From: Nocardia amikacinitolerans NBRC 108937
GTDB lineage: Bacteria > Actinomycetota > Actinomycetes > Mycobacteriales > Mycobacteriaceae
Assembly (NCBI RefSeq): GCF_001612615.1
Contig: NZ_BDAU01000004.1
Coordinates: 219,415 to 283,414 of the forward strand
Direction of reading: 5' to 3'
DNA: 64,000 nucleotides
Below are positions 7,972 through 15,861 of this stretch, one piece after another; position 1 is the stretch's first letter; each line of letters begins with the position of its first letter. The notes beneath the pieces were generated by a model. The model searched no databases and was not told the origin of the DNA. It was given only the letters and a program-made list of their open reading frames with translations. The translations under genes and the position numbers were made by a program.

Positions 7972-9609
7972 ATGACTGATTACACGGCAAGACTCTCGGG
8001 GCTGGTGGTCGCGACCACCGTTGCCGTCGCCGCCGCGACGGCGAGCCCCGCGCTCGCCGATCCGCCGAATTCCCCCGCCCCCTCGACCGATCTGGCCATC
8101 GATGACTGTCCGGCGTTGTACGCCTTGGGCGTTCAGGGCACGGGGGAGTCCTCCCCGGACGCCGCGCCGACCACCGACACCGGCATGCTGTCCACGGTCT
8201 TCATGCCGTTGCTGGCCAAAGCCGCTCGGCCCGGCCTGGTCGAGCGCGCTTACGTGCCATACGAATCCGGCTTCGGCGGCTTCGTCAACGGCGGCGCGGC
8301 ACCGTACGTGGAGTCCGTGCAAGGCGGGTTGACGCGGCTGCGGGACATGGCCGCTCAGGTCGCCCAGCGGTGCACCGACACGCGCCTGGCCATCGTCGGC
8401 TACTCCCAGGGCGCGCACGTCGCCTCGGTGTTCGCCCAGGAGGTCGGGCAGGGCCGCGGCGTGGTGCCCGCCGACCGGGTCGCGGCCGTCGCGCTGTTCG
8501 CCGACCCGACCCGCAATCCGGGCGCGCCGCTGTTCCCCGGCTCGCCGGGCAAGCAGACGCCCGATCCCGCGCCCGGCACCGCGGGCGCCGAGATCGCGAC
8601 CATCGCCGCGCTGCCGCAGACGCCTGCGAACGGCGGCGGCGTCGGCCCGGAACGGGACCAGGCGGCCAATTTCGCGGCCCTCACCGGCCGCGTGGCGAGT
8701 TTCTGTGCGGCAGGCGATCTCGCCTGCGACGCGCCGCAGGGCGCGCCGATTCTGAAGGCCGTTGCCTCGGTGGCGGGCCAAGCGAAGCTGAGCGGCGGCG
8801 ACCCCATCGCGTCGCTTGTCTCCATCGCGCAGGCGCTCGCGTTCACCTCGATCAAGACCGCGACCAAGGTCGTGAACGAGGACGTGCGGGGCACCTCGCT
8901 CGCGAATCTGTCGCTCTCCCCGCAGAAGTCGATCTCCCAGCGCATCGCCGACGCCTCGGACCCGCGCACCCCGCTGGATCTGAACGGCGCGCTGCGCGCC
9001 CTGCTGAAGGTCGGCATGATCGGGCTCAACGCGGTCGCCACCGTCGTGAAGGCGGTGATCAGTCCGGCGGCGATCTCGCAGCTGGCCACCGCTGGGTTGT
9101 CCAATCCGGCGGCGGGTCTGCTGCTGCTCGGCACGAAGTTGATCGGCGCCATTCCACAACTGATCCCGCCGACGACGGTGTCCCGGCTGGTCACCCAGGC
9201 GTTCGACGCGGTGGTGCAGAACATCACCGACAACAGCGAACTGCTGAACGTCACGACATGGGTGCGGTATTGGGACACCGTGCAACGGCACGGCGCGTAC
9301 AGCACCGCGGCGGTGGCCGCCAACGGCGACGCGCCCACCCGCTTCGTCGCCGACTGGTTCGCCGCACTGGCCCGTGACCTGGCCGATCGCTTCGGCGCGG
9401 GCGCCGAGCCGCAGGGTGGGGCGGCCAAACCGCCCTCGGGATTCTTCGGCGAAAGTACCGGCGCGTCGACTACGCCGAATTCGTCCGGTACGGGACAATT
9501 TCCGTTCGGGACAGGAGCCGATGGCGCCTCATCCGGCGGCGCGACCTCGATTCCGCCCACCGAGCGACCCGGCACCGCCAACAACGCCTACCCGTTCTCC
9601 ACGAACTGA
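7972..9609 (+). CDS. Secreted cutinase-family serine esterase, large form
   Basis: From ATG 7972 (a TTG at 7960 is also in frame) the protein has 545 residues, with a signal peptide ending ATASPALADPP. The alpha/beta-hydrolase core has the nucleophile motif GYSQG (Ser145), the paired Cys segment FCAAGDLACD carrying the likely catalytic Asp, and a possible catalytic His in VQRHGAY near residue 443. Cutinase-like enzymes of mycolata hydrolyse lipid esters in the envelope. Ordinary members have about 200-300 residues. Here a long helical insert (280-430) and a Gly/Ser/Pro-rich tail (470-545) roughly double the length. It stands between relA and the T4SS-like genes and may not belong to either. 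Confidence 0.88.
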   Translation: MTDYTARLSGLVVATTVAVAAATASPALADPPNSPAPSTDLAIDDCPALYALGVQGTGESSPDAAPTTDTGMLSTVFMPLLAKAARPGLVERAYVPYESGFGGFVNGGAAPYVESVQGGLTRLRDMAAQVAQRCTDTRLAIVGYSQGAHVASVFAQEVGQGRGVVPADRVAAVALFADPTRNPGAPLFPGSPGKQTPDPAPGTAGAEIATIAALPQTPANGGGVGPERDQAANFAALTGRVASFCAAGDLACDAPQGAPILKAVASVAGQAKLSGGDPIASLVSIAQALAFTSIKTATKVVNEDVRGTSLANLSLSPQKSISQRIADASDPRTPLDLNGALRALLKVGMIGLNAVATVVKAVISPAAISQLATAGLSNPAAGLLLLGTKLIGAIPQLIPPTTVSRLVTQAFDAVVQNITDNSELLNVTTWVRYWDTVQRHGAYSTAAVAANGDAPTRFVADWFAALARDLADRFGAGAEPQGGAAKPPSGFFGESTGASTTPNSSGTGQFPFGTGADGASSGGATSIPPTERPGTANNAYPFSTN

Positions 9610-9665
9610 TCGCCGAGAGGTCCGACGATGCGATACCACGTGCCTGGCTCTGCGGGAATGGGGGA

Positions 9666-10592
9666 ATGTTGAAGTCGTACAAAGATCTGTCCCGCTGGTA
9701 CGACGCGCTCGAACCCGACAGCGGCGCGCCCGCTCCCGCGCAGCAGGACGACACGAGTCTCGACCCGGTCGACGACGACGGACCGGCTCGGTATCCGCAC
9801 TATATCCGCGAGGAAGAGGATCCAGAGGAGGCGCGCGCGCGGAACGAAGTTCCGGCGGATCTGGCCTCGCGGCGCGCGGAATTCACCGGCGGCTGGTCCG
9901 ATTGGGTCGCGGTCCACGCGCCGGGTCCCGACGACGACTACACCCCGCGCGACGGCGATCTGGTCCGTTTCCCGTGGCCGGAGGACGACGACTACGACGA
10001 CGAGCCCGCGCCTGCCGTCCGCCCGCACCCGCGCGCGCTGCGCGACCATCCGGCCTCGCGCCGCGGCCGCGTCGTCGTCGTGCTGATCGTTGCGGTCCTG
10101 TTGCTGGCCTTCGTCGCGCTGGGCGCGCTGTACCTGTTGCGGGCCTCGGGCAACCGCGCCGCCGTCGCGCCGACCACCCCGCCGATGCAGTTCACCGCGG
10201 GCAGCGCGCAGGCGGGCATCACCTCGGGCTGTCCGACCGAGCGCGCCGAACGGCTGATCCGCAGCGCGGAGCCCGGCGGCACGCACAGCGGCCCCGACGT
10301 CGTGCTGGCCTTCCAGTACGCCTACTACGTGGAGCGGTCCGGCGAGCGGGCACGGGAATTCGTCGCGCCGGACGCGGCGGTCCCGGCCGCTCCGACGATT
10401 CAGCGTGGAATCGACACGGTCCCGGAGGGCACCACGCACTGCGTGCGCGTCGCGACGGTGGCCGTCGACATGTATTCGGTGGAGGTCACCGAGTATCGGC
10501 CGGGCGGAGCGCCCGCCACGTACAACAAGCAGACGGTCACCACCGCGGTGATCGGCGGCCGCACCCTGATCACGGGTGTCGCGGCCGGATGA
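9666..10592 (+). CDS. Single-pass membrane protein of the T4SS-like cluster (VirB8/TcpC-like topology)
   Basis: A 308-residue protein with an acidic, Asp/Glu/Pro-rich cytoplasmic N-terminus (1-135), one transmembrane helix (VVVVLIVAVLLLAFVALGAL, about 142-161) and an external C-terminal domain. The latter contains two Cys and an NTF2-like pattern (VVLAFQYAYYVERSGERAREFVAP ... VAVDMYSVEVTEY). This layout fits assembly factors of actinobacterial conjugation machines. It opens the T4SS-like run and ends 17 bp before the MinD-like gene. No named family could be assigned. Confidence 0.7.
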   Translation: MLKSYKDLSRWYDALEPDSGAPAPAQQDDTSLDPVDDDGPARYPHYIREEEDPEEARARNEVPADLASRRAEFTGGWSDWVAVHAPGPDDDYTPRDGDLVRFPWPEDDDYDDEPAPAVRPHPRALRDHPASRRGRVVVVLIVAVLLLAFVALGALYLLRASGNRAAVAPTTPPMQFTAGSAQAGITSGCPTERAERLIRSAEPGGTHSGPDVVLAFQYAYYVERSGERAREFVAPDAAVPAAPTIQRGIDTVPEGTTHCVRVATVAVDMYSVEVTEYRPGGAPATYNKQTVTTAVIGGRTLITGVAAG

Positions 10593-10608
10593 AGGAGAGC
10601 TGAGAACG

Positions 10609-11490
10609 ATGGGAGAGGACTGGAGCCGCTGGCTCGACGAGGCGCCCGAGGAGGGCCCTCCGCCGGGTCGTCAAGCGCGTTCGAAGGCTCCGGTGGTGCG
10701 GTTGCGGCGCGGCAAGCGGGGTGACGGCGAAGAGGAGACCGGGCCGACGCAGCGGCCGATTCTGGTGGTCGGCGGGTGCGGCGGCGCGGGGACCACCACG
10801 ACCGCCCTCGGTATCGCGGGCGAATTGGGTTCGGGCGGAACGCCTACGGTCGCGGTGGACGCCACCGCGGCGGGCAGCGATCTCGCGCTGCGCGGCGCCG
10901 ACGAGCACCTGCACCCGATCAGTCTGCAATCGTGGTTGTACGGGCGCGGCGACGACGAACCGGCCCCGCTGAAGGAATGCCTGTCCCGCGCCACGTCCGG
11001 CATCGGTCTGCTCTGGCGCGACGCCGCACCGCTGCGCCGCCGCGCCACCTACCTGACGGTCGCGCGCGCGGTGGAGGACGCGGGATTCACCGCGGTCTAC
11101 GACGGCGGCAGCCCGATCGCGGGACGCCAGCTGCGTCCGCTGCTCGACGACGCGGATGTCGCTCTGGTGCTTGCCATTCCGGCGCGCCCGGATGCCGCGA
11201 ACCGGCTGCGCGTCACCCTGGAATGGCTCGACGATCAGTTCGGCGATTCGACCGAGGGGCAGGGCGCGGGAATCGTCGGCGACACCACCATCGTCGTCTC
11301 GCATCAGCAGCCCGGCGCCGATTCGCGGGTTGCCGACCATTTGCGTGAACACCTGGGCGGCTGGGTCCGCGACATCAGGGAGATTCCCTACGATCCGCAT
11401 CTCGCGCGCGGCGAACTCGTCCGGCACAGCGCGCTGGCCGCCGAGACCCGCCGCGCGTACGGGGTGCTGTTGGCGGGGGTGGCATCATGA
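10609..11490 (+). CDS. MinD/ParA-like P-loop protein with degenerate Walker motif
   Basis: ATG 10609 is preceded by aaggaga; 293 residues. After a charged Pro/Arg-rich N-terminus (1-45) comes a SIMIBI-type fold starting VVGGCGGAGTTTTALGIAG. The deviant Walker A (KGGxGKTT in active ParA) lacks both lysines, so ATP hydrolysis is doubtful. VAVDATAAGSDLAL and VALVLAIPARPDAANRLRVTL fit the switch and nucleotide-base regions. It overlaps the next gene by 4 bp (ATGA). Similar proteins sit in actinobacterial plasmid and T4SS loci and may polarise the machine. Confidence 0.72.
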   Translation: MGEDWSRWLDEAPEEGPPPGRQARSKAPVVRLRRGKRGDGEEETGPTQRPILVVGGCGGAGTTTTALGIAGELGSGGTPTVAVDATAAGSDLALRGADEHLHPISLQSWLYGRGDDEPAPLKECLSRATSGIGLLWRDAAPLRRRATYLTVARAVEDAGFTAVYDGGSPIAGRQLRPLLDDADVALVLAIPARPDAANRLRVTLEWLDDQFGDSTEGQGAGIVGDTTIVVSHQQPGADSRVADHLREHLGGWVRDIREIPYDPHLARGELVRHSALAAETRRAYGVLLAGVAS

Positions 11491-12131
11491 CCGCCGCCAT
11501 GAAACTTCGCCGGAAACTCGATCCGCAGCCCGCGGGCGTCGTCGCGCCGCCCGAGTCCCGTCGCGCACCGGTCTGGGACCGTCCGGTGCCCGGCGTCGGA
11601 CGCGCGCCCCTGGTCTGGCTGCTCGGTGTGCACGGCGGGGCCGGAGCAACTACCCTCGCGCATGTGCTTGCGCCGGCGGCGGATTCGAGCCGCCGCTGGC
11701 CCGGCGTCTTCGAGCGTGAATCGCCGTTCGTCGTGTTGGTGGCCAGGGAGACGATCGCCGGGTTGACCCGCGCGCACGACCTGCTGCGCCAGCACCATTT
11801 CGGTTTCGGCGGACCCTCCGAGGTGCTCGGCCTGATCACCGTGGCCGCGCGGCCGGGCAGGATGCCCGCCGAAATTCGGCGCTACCGCGACGTGGTCGGC
11901 TCGTTGGCGGGCCCGCTGTGGCAGGTGCCGTGGTACGAGGAGTGGACCCTGGTCGAGCCGGAGCAGTTGCCGGTGTGGACGCCGGGCGACCCGATGCCGG
12001 AGAAGAAACGCAAGATCGATCCGCTGGCCGAGGTCCCGCTGGAGGTGCGCGAGCTGGGCGTCGACATCGTCTCCGCGGTGCGTGAGAAGCTTGACAGCAC
12101 TGCGGCTTTCGACGAGGGGGAGGATTCGTGA
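11487..12131 (+). CDS. Second MinD-like P-loop protein (DUF6668-like)
   Basis: A 214-residue protein that overlaps the preceding gene by 4 bases and is translationally coupled. VWLLGVHGGAGATTLAHVLA resembles a ParA/MinD Walker A with His and Ala in place of the two lysines. FVVLVARETIAGLTRAHDLL resembles the region after Walker B. The C-terminus is charged (EKKRKIDPLAEVPLEVRELG). Two adjacent MinD-like proteins, both lacking signature lysines, suggest a structural heterodimer rather than a motor. The DUF6668 assignment is from memory of the family and not certain. Confidence 0.65.
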   Translation: MTAAMKLRRKLDPQPAGVVAPPESRRAPVWDRPVPGVGRAPLVWLLGVHGGAGATTLAHVLAPAADSSRRWPGVFERESPFVVLVARETIAGLTRAHDLLRQHHFGFGGPSEVLGLITVAARPGRMPAEIRRYRDVVGSLAGPLWQVPWYEEWTLVEPEQLPVWTPGDPMPEKKRKIDPLAEVPLEVRELGVDIVSAVREKLDSTAAFDEGEDS

Positions 12132-12171
12132 GGTCGACCGGCGCGCGCAGCAATTTCGAGAAAGGCATCCG

Positions 12172-12468
12172 ATGAGCATGTTCCTCCTCGCCGTGCAGGA
12201 CACGTACGGCACCGTGCTGGCCCAGGTCGGCAATCCGACGCCAGAGGCGCCGCCGGGATCGGAGAAGATCCTGCAGCTGGTGCGCTACCTGACTTGGTTC
12301 GTGCTGCTGTCCGGCATCTGCGGAATCATCTACGCCGGCGGCAGGTTCGCCTGGGAGAAGTGGACCGGTGGCGGCCTCGAATCGCCGAAGATGGTGGCGG
12401 GCGCGATGATCGGCGGCGTGGTCGCGACCAGCGCGGGCACCATCATGAACGCCGTCATCGGCACCTAG
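12172..12468 (+). CDS. Small two-helix membrane protein, pilin-like (TrbC/VirB2-type topology)
   Basis: ATG 12172 (preceded by gagaaaggca) gives 98 residues. An in-frame upstream extension to 12082 lacks a ribosome site. Two hydrophobic helices (LVRYLTWFVLLSGICGIIYAG and MVAGAMIGGVVATSAGTIMN) are separated by a basic loop (RFAWEKWTG). This is the usual shape of VirB2/TrbC pilin subunits and of small pore components in Gram-positive T4SS. It is followed 7 bp later by a second protein of the same shape. Confidence 0.72.
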   Translation: MSMFLLAVQDTYGTVLAQVGNPTPEAPPGSEKILQLVRYLTWFVLLSGICGIIYAGGRFAWEKWTGGGLESPKMVAGAMIGGVVATSAGTIMNAVIGT

Positions 12469-12475
12469 GACGACC

Positions 12476-12748
12476 ATGTCCACCGTGCGAATGTCGACGG
12501 AGCTGCTCGCCTACAAGCAGATGCCCTCCGAGGTGCTCGAACCGCTGATGCAGCTGCTGAATTGGCTGCTGTGGTTCGTGCTGCTGGTGTGCCTGGCCTG
12601 GATGATCCTGTCCGCCGGCAGGCTGTGGATCGCGTTCCGCAGCGATCTGGCCGTCAACGACGCGACCCACGGCGTGGTGATGAGCCTGATCGGCGCGATC
12701 GTCGCCAGCACCGCCTCCGGCATCGCGTTGGCGTTCCTACCGACGTGA
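12476..12748 (+). CDS. Second small two-helix membrane protein of the T4SS-like cluster
   Basis: A 90-residue protein with helices LLNWLLWFVLLVCLAWMILSA and MSLIGAIVASTASGIALAFL joined by a polar loop (GRLWIAFRSDLAVNDATHG). It has the same topology and length as the preceding gene, and both share a helix-1 Trp/Phe-rich start and a helix-2 small-residue pattern, so they look like diverged tandem copies. Probably a pilin or pore subunit; no enzymatic motifs. Confidence 0.72.
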   Translation: MSTVRMSTELLAYKQMPSEVLEPLMQLLNWLLWFVLLVCLAWMILSAGRLWIAFRSDLAVNDATHGVVMSLIGAIVASTASGIALAFLPT

Positions 12749-12779
12749 GCCGCGGGATCCTGATGGAGACGGTTCGGAC

Positions 12780-13442
12780 ATGAACTGCACAGCGACGCGG
12801 CCGCGTTCGGTGGCACACCCGCCCGGCGCCGGGCGGCTCGGCAGATCCGCGGCCGGGGTGTTCGGCGCGGTGCTGCTGGCGGCCGCCGTCGGCTGTGGCG
12901 GCGCGGACGAGCCCGCGGGCCCGGATCTCGCCGCGCGGCCGAGCGGGCTGCGCTGGCAGGCCTATCAAGGCGTGGCGCTGCCGCACACCGACCAGGGACC
13001 CGAGTCGCTCGCCGACGGTGCCGCAACGGGTTTCGAGCAGACCCCGCCGGGCGCGGCCGTCGCCGCGATCACCCACACCGTGCGCCTGTCGGTGGCCGCC
13101 GACGACCAGTGGCCGAAAGTGATCGCCGCCGAAGTAGTTCCAGGTCCCGCGCGCGACGAGTGGGCGGTGAGCCGGGTGCAGTTGTCCATCACCGGACCTG
13201 CCGAGCCCGAGTACGCCCCGCGGCTGCTGGGGTACAAGATCACGGACTACACCGAGCAACGCACCGCCGTCGACGTGTACACCGAGTACTCGGACGGCTC
13301 GAAAGCGGTGAACCACACGGTTGTCGAGTGGTTCGCCGAGGACTGGAGATTACGACTGCCCGACCCCGACTCGACCGCCCGCCCCGTCGAGGCCATCGAC
13401 GTATTACCCACCGACATAGTGACATTGGAGGCGCCGAAGTGA
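12780..13442 (+). CDS. Lipoprotein of the T4SS-like cluster
   Basis: A 220-residue protein with a signal sequence (GVFGAVLLAAAVGCGG) ending in a lipobox-like AVGC. The mature part has a globular domain (WQAYQGVALPHTDQGPESL ... PPGAAVAAITHTVRLSVAADDQW) that is clearly related to the next gene product (WQRVYGASVPFSTSDGPTRI ... PQGAALAAAQITYRLN). The two are therefore tandem paralogs, one lipid-anchored and one membrane-anchored. Its stop overlaps the next start (GTGA). Likely an envelope component of the translocation channel. Confidence 0.75.
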   Translation: MNCTATRPRSVAHPPGAGRLGRSAAGVFGAVLLAAAVGCGGADEPAGPDLAARPSGLRWQAYQGVALPHTDQGPESLADGAATGFEQTPPGAAVAAITHTVRLSVAADDQWPKVIAAEVVPGPARDEWAVSRVQLSITGPAEPEYAPRLLGYKITDYTEQRTAVDVYTEYSDGSKAVNHTVVEWFAEDWRLRLPDPDSTARPVEAIDVLPTDIVTLEAPK

Positions 13443-14251
13443 CCGAGAAGGAGTCCTACGCGCGTGATCGCGTCTCCTTCGGTGCGATCGCGTCCGCGGC
13501 GCTGCTGGCGCTCATCGTGATCGTCGGTGCGGTGGTGTACCTGGGGGGCGACGACGAGGCCACCGGCAACAACGAGGCCGAATTCGCCGCGACCACCGGC
13601 GAGGGTTTCGCGAGCCCGGAGGTCGACCTGTTCGGCAGGCGCGTCGATATTCCGAACAACCCTGCGGGACAACCGCTTCCGCAGGACCCGACGCATCAGC
13701 GCAAGCCGTCCGACCCGGACTGGCTGACCGCGGCGCCGGAGGGCACCCAAGCCCCGCGCGGCTGGCAGCGGGTGTACGGCGCGTCGGTGCCGTTCTCCAC
13801 CTCCGACGGCCCGACCCGCATCGAGGACGGACTCGCCGTCGGTTACGCGCACACCCCGCAGGGCGCCGCGCTGGCGGCCGCGCAGATCACCTACCGGCTC
13901 AACGCCCGCCCCGCCGACCGCGACCTGTACGTGCGGCAGGTGCGCGTTTCGGCGCAGCAGATCGCCGCCTACGACCGCGCGCTCGACGAGGATCGGCTTC
14001 CGAAACAGCAGCCGGAGAAGGTGACTCGCTACTTCGTCGCCTCCGACGCGTTCAAGGTGGAGAACTACGCCGACGACTTGGCCATCGTCCGGTTCGCCTC
14101 GCGCGGGCCCGTCGTCGACGGCAAGCAGCTGTGGGCGGCGCTGCGGTTGGTCATGGTGTGGGACGCGGGCGACTGGCGGCTCAAGCCCGCCACGAGCAAC
14201 GGCGCGCAGACCGAGTACATCGAGTCGCTCGAAGGGTGGACGAAATGGTGA
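13439..14251 (+). CDS. Membrane-anchored paralog of the preceding lipoprotein (VirB8/TcpC-like)
   Basis: GTG 13439 overlaps the upstream stop; 270 residues. One transmembrane helix (FGAIASAALLALIVIVGAVVYL) is followed by a linker with a Pro/Asp-rich stretch and the external domain shared with the preceding gene. The C-terminus reads TEYIESLEGWTKW. The immediately following 130 bp encode a very similar but orphan ending (see the remnant entry). By position and topology it is a channel assembly protein; no catalytic motif. Confidence 0.75.
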   Translation: MTEKESYARDRVSFGAIASAALLALIVIVGAVVYLGGDDEATGNNEAEFAATTGEGFASPEVDLFGRRVDIPNNPAGQPLPQDPTHQRKPSDPDWLTAAPEGTQAPRGWQRVYGASVPFSTSDGPTRIEDGLAVGYAHTPQGAALAAAQITYRLNARPADRDLYVRQVRVSAQQIAAYDRALDEDRLPKQQPEKVTRYFVASDAFKVENYADDLAIVRFASRGPVVDGKQLWAALRLVMVWDAGDWRLKPATSNGAQTEYIESLEGWTKW

Positions 14252-14299
14252 CCGCAGGCCCTCGAATCGAAAGCGACGCCGACGATTCCGCGATCACGA

Positions 14300-14389
14300 G
14301 GTTCGCGAGAAAGGCACGAGACACTGACCGGCGAGCAGCAAGTCCAGATCGAGTCCCTGCGGAGCATCGAGGGGTGGACACGATGGTGA
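14300..14389 (+). pseudogene. Remnant of a duplicated 3' end of the preceding gene
   Basis: In the gap after 14251 one frame reads ...QQVQIESLRSIEGWTRW and stops at 14387-14389, matching the IESLEGWTKW ending of the gene just upstream. Both DNA copies share gggtgga plus a tail ending atggtga. No start codon or upstream domain is present. It looks like the fossil of a third tandem copy, with the next gene's ATG (14383) now lying inside it. Confidence 0.5.
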
Positions 14390-15861
14390 GAAAACTGGTG
14401 ACGATCCTCGCGGTCGTCTTCACGGTGATGGTCGCGACGCCGACGGTGGCCTACGGCCAGACCTACGGCTTCGACGAGACCTGCAACGAGATCCACGACA
14501 CCCTCGACGGAGTCGGCCTGCCGGGGATCTCCCTCGGCGACGCCGCATCCGCGGTGTGCAAGGCGGGCAACGCCGCGTCGCATCCCGGCGACGCCGCGAC
14601 CGCCGTCAAGGACAAGGCGTGGGACTCCACCTTCGGCAAGGTGGTGGATTCGCTGATGAACGGCCTCGGCGAGGCCATCATCCTCGCGCTCACGTTCTGG
14701 ATGAAGGTGCCCAACGAGGCGGCGAGCGACAACGGGTCGTTGTTCACCAGGATCAACGACTACACGTATCAGATTCAGATATTGCTGCTCATCGCCTCGG
14801 TCATCCTGTCGGGCGCGAGACTCGCCGAGGCGAGGCGCGGTGCGGCGGTGAGCGAAGCGGCCGAATCCTTCCGCATGTTCGCCAGGGTGGTGTTCAGCTC
14901 CTGGATGCTCGGCGCCATCATCGTGGCGGGTACCCAGGCCTCGGATCGGTTCGCCGAGTGGATCATCAACGACTCGACCAACGGCAACGCCAAGGATTTG
15001 GCCGAGCTGATGGTGAAAACCAGTAAGCTGCAAGCCTTCTCGCCGGGTCTGGTGCTGATCATCGCGATCGTCGGCCTGCTCGGCGCGCTCGCGCAGATCG
15101 TGTTCGCCATCGTCCGCCAGGGTCTGCTGATCATCGCGGCGGGCGTGCTGCCGCTGGCGGCCGCCGCGTCCGGCATGAACATCGGTAAATCGTCGTATCA
15201 GAAGCTGATCGGCTGGATCATCGCCTTCATGTTGTTCAAACCGGTGGCGGCGATCGTCTACATGATCGCGTTCACCACGGCGGGCCACGTCGACGGGCTC
15301 ACCTCGACCACCGGCCTGCCGGAAGGCGAAGAGGCACAGCGCATGCTGGTCGCCATCGTGTTGCTGTGCAGCGTGGCGTTCGTGCTGCCCGCGCTCATGC
15401 GCCTGGTCACCCCGGCCGTCGCGATCGTCGGTTCCGGCGGTTCGGGTCTGGCCTGGACCGGCGGCGCCGTGGTCGGCGCGCTGGCGCTCGGCGCCATGGG
15501 CACCAAGGCGGTCGGGGTGAAGGCCGCGGCGTCTCCTGGTTCGGCGGGCTACGTCAGCGGCAGCGGCTCGGGGCCGCGCCCGCCGGGTGGCGCCGGCGGC
15601 GGACGCGGCGGCGGCGCACCACGTCCCACGCCTCCGCGCGGCGGTGGTGGCGGTGGCGCGGCGGGTCAACCACCGCGCGCCTCCGAGCCGCAGGGCTCGG
15701 CCGGAGTACCGTCCGGAGCGGCGCGAGCGGCAGGCCGCATCGGCGCGGCGAGAGCCGCGGCGGGCAGCATGCGCAACGCCGACGATTCCATGGGTGATGT
15801 GGCAGGCGACCGTTGGGCGAACCGGTCGCCCGACCTCGGGAGGAGCACCATTCCGCGATGA
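14383..15861 (+). CDS. Polytopic membrane protein, VirB6/TrbL-like channel component
   Basis: ATG 14383 gives 492 residues with an N-terminal signal (LVTILAVVFTVMVATPTVAYGQ), which is absent from the longer in-frame ORF choice. At least six further hydrophobic helices lie between residues about 95 and 375, including IQILLLIASVILSGARLAEA, LVLIIAIVGLLGALAQIVFA and LIGWIIAFMLFKPVAAIVYM. A Gly/Pro/Arg-rich tail follows (400-492). VirB6/TrbL proteins form the inner-membrane channel of T4SS. The stop overlaps the next start (ATGA). Confidence 0.82.
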   Translation: MVRKLVTILAVVFTVMVATPTVAYGQTYGFDETCNEIHDTLDGVGLPGISLGDAASAVCKAGNAASHPGDAATAVKDKAWDSTFGKVVDSLMNGLGEAIILALTFWMKVPNEAASDNGSLFTRINDYTYQIQILLLIASVILSGARLAEARRGAAVSEAAESFRMFARVVFSSWMLGAIIVAGTQASDRFAEWIINDSTNGNAKDLAELMVKTSKLQAFSPGLVLIIAIVGLLGALAQIVFAIVRQGLLIIAAGVLPLAAAASGMNIGKSSYQKLIGWIIAFMLFKPVAAIVYMIAFTTAGHVDGLTSTTGLPEGEEAQRMLVAIVLLCSVAFVLPALMRLVTPAVAIVGSGGSGLAWTGGAVVGALALGAMGTKAVGVKAAASPGSAGYVSGSGSGPRPPGGAGGGRGGGAPRPTPPRGGGGGGAAGQPPRASEPQGSAGVPSGAARAAGRIGAARAAAGSMRNADDSMGDVAGDRWANRSPDLGRSTIPR

